Assembly: GCA_001606155.1 (NCBI GenBank) | Contig: LODT01000028.1 | Coordinates: 596,735 to 660,734, forward strand | DNA from: Tieghemostelium lacteum | Taxonomy: Eukaryota > Evosea > Eumycetozoa > Dictyosteliales > Raperosteliaceae | Direction of reading: 5' to 3' | DNA: 64,000 bases | Part shown: in pieces, positions 58,434-64,000 of the stretch | Numbering within the stretch: position 1 is the first letter of the stretch | Layout: each line of letters starts with the position of its first letter | Made by a program: the position numbers and the translations under genes | The notes under the pieces: generated by a model | Databases searched by the model: none | The model's input: the letters and a program-made list of their open reading frames with translations, nothing else | Told to the model about the DNA's origin: nothing

Positions 58434-60777
58434 CTAATTTAAGATAACAATAACATCAGAATAAAAAAAATATGAAAATTAGAATTGAATGATATGGATT
58501 GATGGTGGTGGGGGTTTGTGGTAGGGGTTATTTTTAATAAAATTAGTTAAAAATAACAACTATATTATACTAGTCTACAATAAATGATTTTTGATACCTA
58601 CTATTTTTACTCTTGTATTATACTATAAATACCTAAGGGCTGGGGTTTTTTTTTTAGAGTTTTTTGATAAATCAAAATCGAAAAATTCTCTTTTTATCTT
58701 TATATATTTTAAAAAAAAACCTGTCTTTTATCTGTGTGTTTGATGTTGTATATCTGTGTTTTTATTTATATAAATATCTATTCTATAAATAAAACCAATT
58801 TAATTTTTAAAAAAAAAAGAAGGTTGGTTTGAGTATTAATTGTACATAAAAGCAATGATAAAAAAAATAGAAAATTAAAAAAAAAAAAAACTATTATAAT
58901 CTCCCCCTTTTTTAAAATTTTGGTAAAAAATTAATTGTTTTTTGAAACAGCAAAACACATGTAGTGAATGGTATGATATATGAATATCACAAATTTTAAA
59001 GTACTAGGAGAAGTAGTAGAGTAGGAACAACAATATATGAAAATTAATTTATTTGAACCCACCAACAATAACAAAAGATTATTGTTATAGGTGCACCTTT
59101 TCTTTCTCTTTGAACCTTAAGAGGTAGTGGTAGTGTGTAAGTGTGGGTGAGCAAAAAATTTTTTTTTTGTTTTTTAAATTTTCTCTAACTGATCAACAAA
59201 TTATAACAACAAATCATTGAAATTGACAATAAACGATGGGTTGAATTTGAATATGTTTGGATCTAAAGTTAGTGCGCACTATAAGATTTAAACAAAAGCA
59301 AAAAAAAAAAGAATTTTTAAAATTAACACCAAAGAGATTGAGTTTAATATCTCACATATGTCAACCCTCCTTTATTGGTGACTCTCCTTTTAAAACTGTT
59401 CATCCCCCTAAATATTACTTTTTTTTATAGCATCCCACTCCATCACACATTCAAAAAGGGGTGGGAATTGAATAGAATAGAATGAAAATCTTTTTTGGTT
59501 TTATTTCATTACCTATTATTTATTATAATTAATTTCATTGAGGAGGGTAAATTTAATAATAAATAACAATATGGAGGATGGGGTGATAATGTATTATTGT
59601 TAATATTAGAATATGTGGTTTACGATAAAAGTGGATTATAAAAATAGGTCCTTTTATACCACTACCACCAAAATGTTTAAAACACTCTTTATAAAATTTT
59701 AATCAATGAAAATATAAAAAACTAACAATTACTACAATGAAATTATAATTTAATTTAAATTTTGATGTTCAATTTCCACATTGATCAAAAAAAAAAAACT
59801 AAAAAAAGACTAAATTTCTATAACTATTTTTGTAACTCTAAAACTCTCTATATTTGTATTTTTGTATGTGATTTTAAATATATTAATTACCTTTCTGTTG
59901 TTATGTTTTAATTTTTATGAATCAACAAGTGTGTGGTGAAACCTAAAATTAAAAAAACAAAGATTCAAAAGTATACTCAAAAAAAAAAAAAAAAAAAACT
60001 GAGAAAGAGTTCTTCCCCATTGTGATCACAACTAGAGGGTGATCAAAATAGGAAGTGATAAACTATTTGTTATTGAATTCAAAATGATTGGAAAATAAAA
60101 TGTTTTTTTTTATTTAACCCAGTGCTCCAAAATTAGATCTCTGAAAATCAGTGACAGTTCTCCTAAAAATACTTTTGGATTGTTTGGGAGATTTTTGTAA
60201 AATGCCATTTTTGAAGAGTCATTTTCCATTAACATCGGTATCTTATTCCAACTTGCTTTTCAATATTCTTGATCTAGCTTATTGGAATGAAAAAGGGAAC
60301 TTGGTTAAGGGGGGTTGGAAAAAAGACAATCCAAATAACAAAAAATTATTATAACTAGTTAGATTAATATCTATAAAATAACTTTAATTAAATAAATTTT
60401 TATATAAATTCCTACAATATTTTATTTAAATTATCAAAAATAAATAAATAGAGATATTTATAATAAATAGATAGAGATGTGGAGGGTTTGTTTTAATGGT
60501 TGATGTGAAGGTTTGTTATATAAATTAAATTTGTTATTATTATTTTTGTTTGTTATTATTAATTGTTACTGTGGTATTTGGAATGAGGGAGTTAATGTGA
60601 ATAGATCTTGTTTTGTTTATCGAGCCGCATATGATCTGGATGTTTTAATAAGGGGTGTGAGAGGGAGATGGAGGAATTTTGAAAAAAATCTGTTATTGTT
60701 ATTTTTGATTAATCTATAAGAATTGGATTGGTTTTATATATTATTATTGTTGTTGTTATTGTTTGTTGATATTATTA
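58434..60777 (-). promoter_or_regulatory. 2.3-kb region upstream of MEF2, with likely 5' leader exon
   Basis: This is the longest gene-free stretch here. It carries the MEF2 promoter, its unplaced first exon, and the 3' flank of the STAT gene. GT-rich G-box-like words occur at 58503-58530 (GGTGGTGGGGGTTTGTGG and GTAGGGG), about 59135-59152 (GTGTGGGTG) and about 59455-59470 (GGGGTGGGA). Long A tracts are present (for example 59979-59998). Possible minus-strand donors preceded by A, as needed to complete the start codon, include sites near 58609-58615 and 59970-59980, but none is decisive. Two TTG/GTG-started ORFs near 60151-60354 and 60513-60719 are not credible genes. Parts of 60120-60360 and 60570-60680 are less AT-rich than their flanks, for reasons not evident. 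Confidence 0.45.
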
Positions 60778-63700
60778 TTATATTAGAGGATCATAACCAC
60801 TACCTAAAATATTTGTGGAAAGTTGTCTCTTTGAATAATAGGGTTCCAATACTTGATTTTTAGATTCGCGCTTAAACGATGGTACAGTATCTGGTTGGTA
60901 CTGTGAGATGGCAGAGACATTCAGTTGTAATATATGTGTAAACTGTGGACATTCATTGAGGAAATCTGGTAGGGTTTTTTTACTACCACTGGTATCATTA
61001 GGCTGCACTAAATAATGCTTAACTTTACTGTCTGTTGAATTATTGTTATTATTATTTTCATCTTTTGAATTATTTGGAATATATGATATCTCCAGCTGAC
61101 CAGGAAAAGTCTCAGAGAATAGAATGCAAAAAGTACCTGGTGGTTGATCCTTGAGAATCATATTGACTACATCTCTCTTTAGGAACATAAAGATCAGACC
61201 AATCTGCCACAATGTAGATATATGTCTCTTGTAACGTAGTGTCTGAATACACTTTCCAAACCATGTCCAAAACTGATCAAAATCCTTGTGACTAACAGAG
61301 GTTTTGTGTTGGAAAAAGGTGAGATTCAAGTAGACAAAATCATAATTGGACAATGGACGAGTAGGTTGAATAGGGCTCTGTTTTGTGGCCTTTAGGAAAT
61401 GTTTCTGAAGTATATTGACAAAATGAGGCCATGTAATTTCAAATTTCTCAGAGAAGGATTCTTTCTTTAGCAGAGTTCCTTCAGAACCTTCCCATTGACA
61501 ATCATTGGTAATTACAATAAATGGCTGACTGGATTGAGATGGTACCTGTATAATCTGACCATCTGCTGTCTTAATCTGTAGTAAAAAGTGTATTTTTACA
61601 CATGATTTTCTGGTACCAGTTAGGAATTTAATTGGGAATTTTGCAATACCTTTTACAGGGTCTAGAACCTGTGTATCCTTGTCAATGTGTCTTTTCATAC
61701 TGGATGAGGGTTGTGACTGTTGTTGGCTATTTTGTTGATTGGAATTTCCATTAGCTCCACCTACAGAGGAAGAGGATTTAGTTAGAGATTTGGAATGGAA
61801 AATCAACTCTGCTTTTATAGTGGAAAATGAAACTATATCATTCTTTGCTCCTGTTAACATCTGAACACATAAATGATCTTCTTGTAGTTGTTTAAATTTA
61901 CTTATGACCATTGGGAATGGTTGTTTAGTGATTACCAATGCCACTGGATATTCATGACCTCCACTTGTTCCACCAGCAAGCTCCATCTGATACAATTGAA
62001 CTTGTCTTAGTTGAATAGAAATATCTTGCAGCAGTAGATCCAATTTACATAATTGGTTAGGTTCCAAAACAGTTTGACTGTACAATTGGTTGAGAGTATT
62101 GATTTCCGAGTCAATTTGACCGGTCATCTTTAACTGTTCATTCTGAAGTGCTTGCATGATTTCCTCAGTGTGATAACTCTGGTCTGTCAAAAATTGTTTC
62201 TGGGTGATTTGCATTTTCTCTAGAATATCTCTTTGTGTGTTATACAATTGATGAATTTCATTGAGTAATGTCTCATGAGGTGTATCAGAGCCACTTGGAA
62301 GTGAACTTAAATAGATTGATATCATTGATTATTGGTGCGTCAATTGGTGATGATGATTGTCTACTGTTACTATCAGGTGACTCATCATTGTGGCTCTTGA
62401 ATTCAAATTCTTCAATATTCTCATCTGTTTCCATCTCGGGTATAGATTCATTCAAAGTTCTAACAGATATTGGTTTTCTACCACTAGAACTTGTGGTTGT
62501 AGTAGTAGTTATATTATTATTATTATTATTATTTGGTGGAAGTTTTTCAATAGTTTTAAAACTTAATGATGATTGTGGCGAAATTGCCCTATTCAATGGA
62601 TTATTACTATTATTTTTCGATTGTGGTGATTGTTGTGAAAGATTATTTACAATTATATTATTAGAATTTGATAGAGTTATATCACCACTACTTGATGAAA
62701 GATCTGATTTTCTTTTTTTCAATAATGTTTGATCAATTGGTGATGTATATGGTATATTCCATTGTTGTTGGTTATTATTATTATTATTGATATTATTATT
62801 ATTATTATGTTGGAGTAATTGATTTGGTGGAGGTAGAGAAAATTCTTCACTATTTGATCTCTTTAGAGCCGGTCTTTTATTAGTTAATTCAACAAATGAA
62901 CCAAGTGCCTCTGCAACCAACATTTCTTCATCACCATCCATAGGTTTCTTTACTTGAATATTGTGTTGTTGTAATAATTGGTGTTGTTGTTGTTGTAATT
63001 TCTTTTTACTTTCAGATGGTTTCTTTTTTGGGGTGATTTGTTGAATATCTAATTTATGATTACTTATATTTAATAGATTATGTTGTTGCAGTGGATGGCC
63101 ACTGTGTTGTTTAATTAAATTATTATTTTGATTTGATAATAGTGGTGATATGAATCCTTGGGGTTGTTGTAATTGTTGATTTGACATTTGATTGACAATA
63201 TCATTTAGTTTTCTTGATAGTTCAAAGTTTTGTTTCTTCAATTGATGATTTTCAGTTTCCAATTTCATATTTTGATCTTCCAATTGTTTAATTTGATTTC
63301 TATGTCTAGTATCACGATCAATATAAACTTGAATTTGGTTGAGATGATTTTCAATTTGTTTCTCATAGTTCTGGAATGCTGAATATTCACCCATATCTGA
63401 TGAAGATTTCACACCACCATTATTATTATTACTGTTATGATTGTGATTATTACCCAAAAGTGATGTACCAACAGTTGGAATTGAAACTGTACTGCTTGAT
63501 GATTGTGGGGGAGTTGAACTACTTGAAGAAGGACTATTCTCTAATACAATAACTTTACTATTGCTATTATTGTTATTATTATTAACACTATTGATAGAAG
63601 ATGGTAAAATTGAAGAATTACCATTACTATCATTTAAAATTAATGGAAGTGTTAAATGTGATTTCGGTGAAGGAGAATTAGAAGAAGAATTATTTGAAGA

Positions 63701-63955
63701 TATTGGCTTTAAAACCTCAAATGATTTTGTGCTATTCAAACTGTGAAGAGGATTAGGTTGTTGTTTTGGAAGTGCAAATAAATCTCTATTGGGTAATGTA
63801 CCACTATTTGAAGATGGATTAAAACCATCATTTTGATCATGATCCATAGAATCTTCATTTAGTATACGAAATGTAGAGCCAGCTAAATTCTTTGGTTGAA
63901 TCTGGAATGATTTTAATTGAATATTTGACCCATCATTTCTCCCAGACGACATCAT
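60778..63955 (-). CDS. dstB: STAT transcription factor, STATb type
   Basis: Two overlapping frames, 63955-62285 and 62325-60778, together make about 1,055 aa. The N-terminal half is Asn/Gln/Ser-rich with a helical segment (EKQIENHLNQIQVYIDRDTRHRNQ). The second frame carries the STAT coiled coil (LLNEIHQLYNTQRDILEKMQ), the DNA-binding beta domain (ITNDCQWEGSEGTLLKKESF), a linker and the SH2 domain. The tail ends STNILGSGYDPLI with a Tyr in the phosphorylation-site position. In SH2 strand B, the canonical GTFLLRFSE reads GTFCILFSE, so the phosphotyrosine-binding Arg is Leu. An Asn-rich insert follows. D. discoideum STATb is known for exactly this substitution and an SH2 insertion, which is why dstB is favoured over dstA/C. 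How the two frames connect is unclear. The ATG at 63955 is the first in frame. Confidence 0.85.
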
Positions 63956-64000
63956 TTCAATTGTATACAAATCAACTATAAATCAAATTACAATTATTTG

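Noticed and set aside
58546-58556. TTAAAAATAA matching the MEF2 consensus upstream of the MEF2 gene
   Set aside because: In DNA this AT-rich the consensus occurs every few hundred bases, so autoregulation cannot be argued from it.
60151-60719. Two ORFs of 67 and 68 codons downstream of the STAT gene, one with a hydrophobic start
   Set aside because: They begin at GTG/TTG rather than ATG, have no splice partners and no recognisable features, and are probably chance ORFs.
1-64000. tRNA, rRNA, snRNA or CRISPR-like arrays
   Set aside because: No B-box (GGTTCRANNCC) with a matching A-box, no rRNA-like block and no regularly spaced direct repeats were seen by eye on either strand. A covariance-model scan would settle it.

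Overview
The window is a gene-dense, intron-containing, strongly AT-rich eukaryotic segment from a dictyostelid social amoeba. The evidence is short GT..AG introns (mostly about 45-130 bp) with AT-only interiors, intergenic DNA of A/T tracts, Asn/Gln/Ser/Thr homopolymer runs in proteins, and a gene set that includes a MyTH4-FERM myosin, a STAT with the aberrant SH2 domain known from Dictyostelium STATb, a MEF2-type MADS box protein, an ataxin-2 homologue and a GPI-anchored SodC-like dismutase. The species cannot be fixed from sequence alone. No tRNA, rRNA, CRISPR array or intact transposon was recognised.

Layout. 0-17 kb (+): a left-truncated coiled-coil protein with three Ig-like repeats, a four-exon myosin of 2,741 aa, a SodC-like surface dismutase, and a two-exon Cep192/SPD-2-like centrosomal protein. 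17-25 kb (-): DNAJC7-like TPR/J co-chaperone, di-N-acetylchitobiase, Sde2 splicing factor, a small secreted protein, and a mitochondrial-type aldehyde dehydrogenase with an acidic tail. 25-34 kb (+): CCR4-NOT scaffold NOT1 and a Bub2-type TBC GAP. 34-46 kb (mixed): YbaK-like deacylase (-), a C8orf76-like TPR protein, L-fuconate dehydratase (ENOSF1), a Crinkler-type REase/kinase gene that looks decayed at its 3' end, a small basic ORF, NAT10, RFC4, and (-) an H3-fold protein that is a strong centromeric-H3 candidate. 46-64 kb: PARP (+), then a minus-strand block of ataxin-2, a FYVE-like zinc finger/TKL kinase, a five-exon small mitochondrial protein, MEF2 and STATb.

Most genes are housekeeping functions in RNA metabolism (NOT1, ataxin-2, Sde2, NAT10), chromosome maintenance (RFC4, CenH3 candidate, PARP), centrosome/cell cycle (Cep192-like, Bub2-like) and cell motility, with two developmental transcription factors (MEF2, STATb) at the right end. 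The neighbours share no obvious pathway and look like ordinary dense packing. Gene models were assembled by hand from GT/AG sites and frame continuity. Every multi-exon model below except STATb and MEF2 closes to a whole number of codons, apart from the decayed Crinkler-type copy. The least ordinary signals are the CenH3 candidate with its long tail and long loop 1, the Arg-to-Leu change in the STAT SH2 domain, the MEF2 start codon that appears split by an intron, the Crinkler-like gene with a tandemly duplicated intron segment, and a perfect GCGAAGC mini-hairpin beside it.
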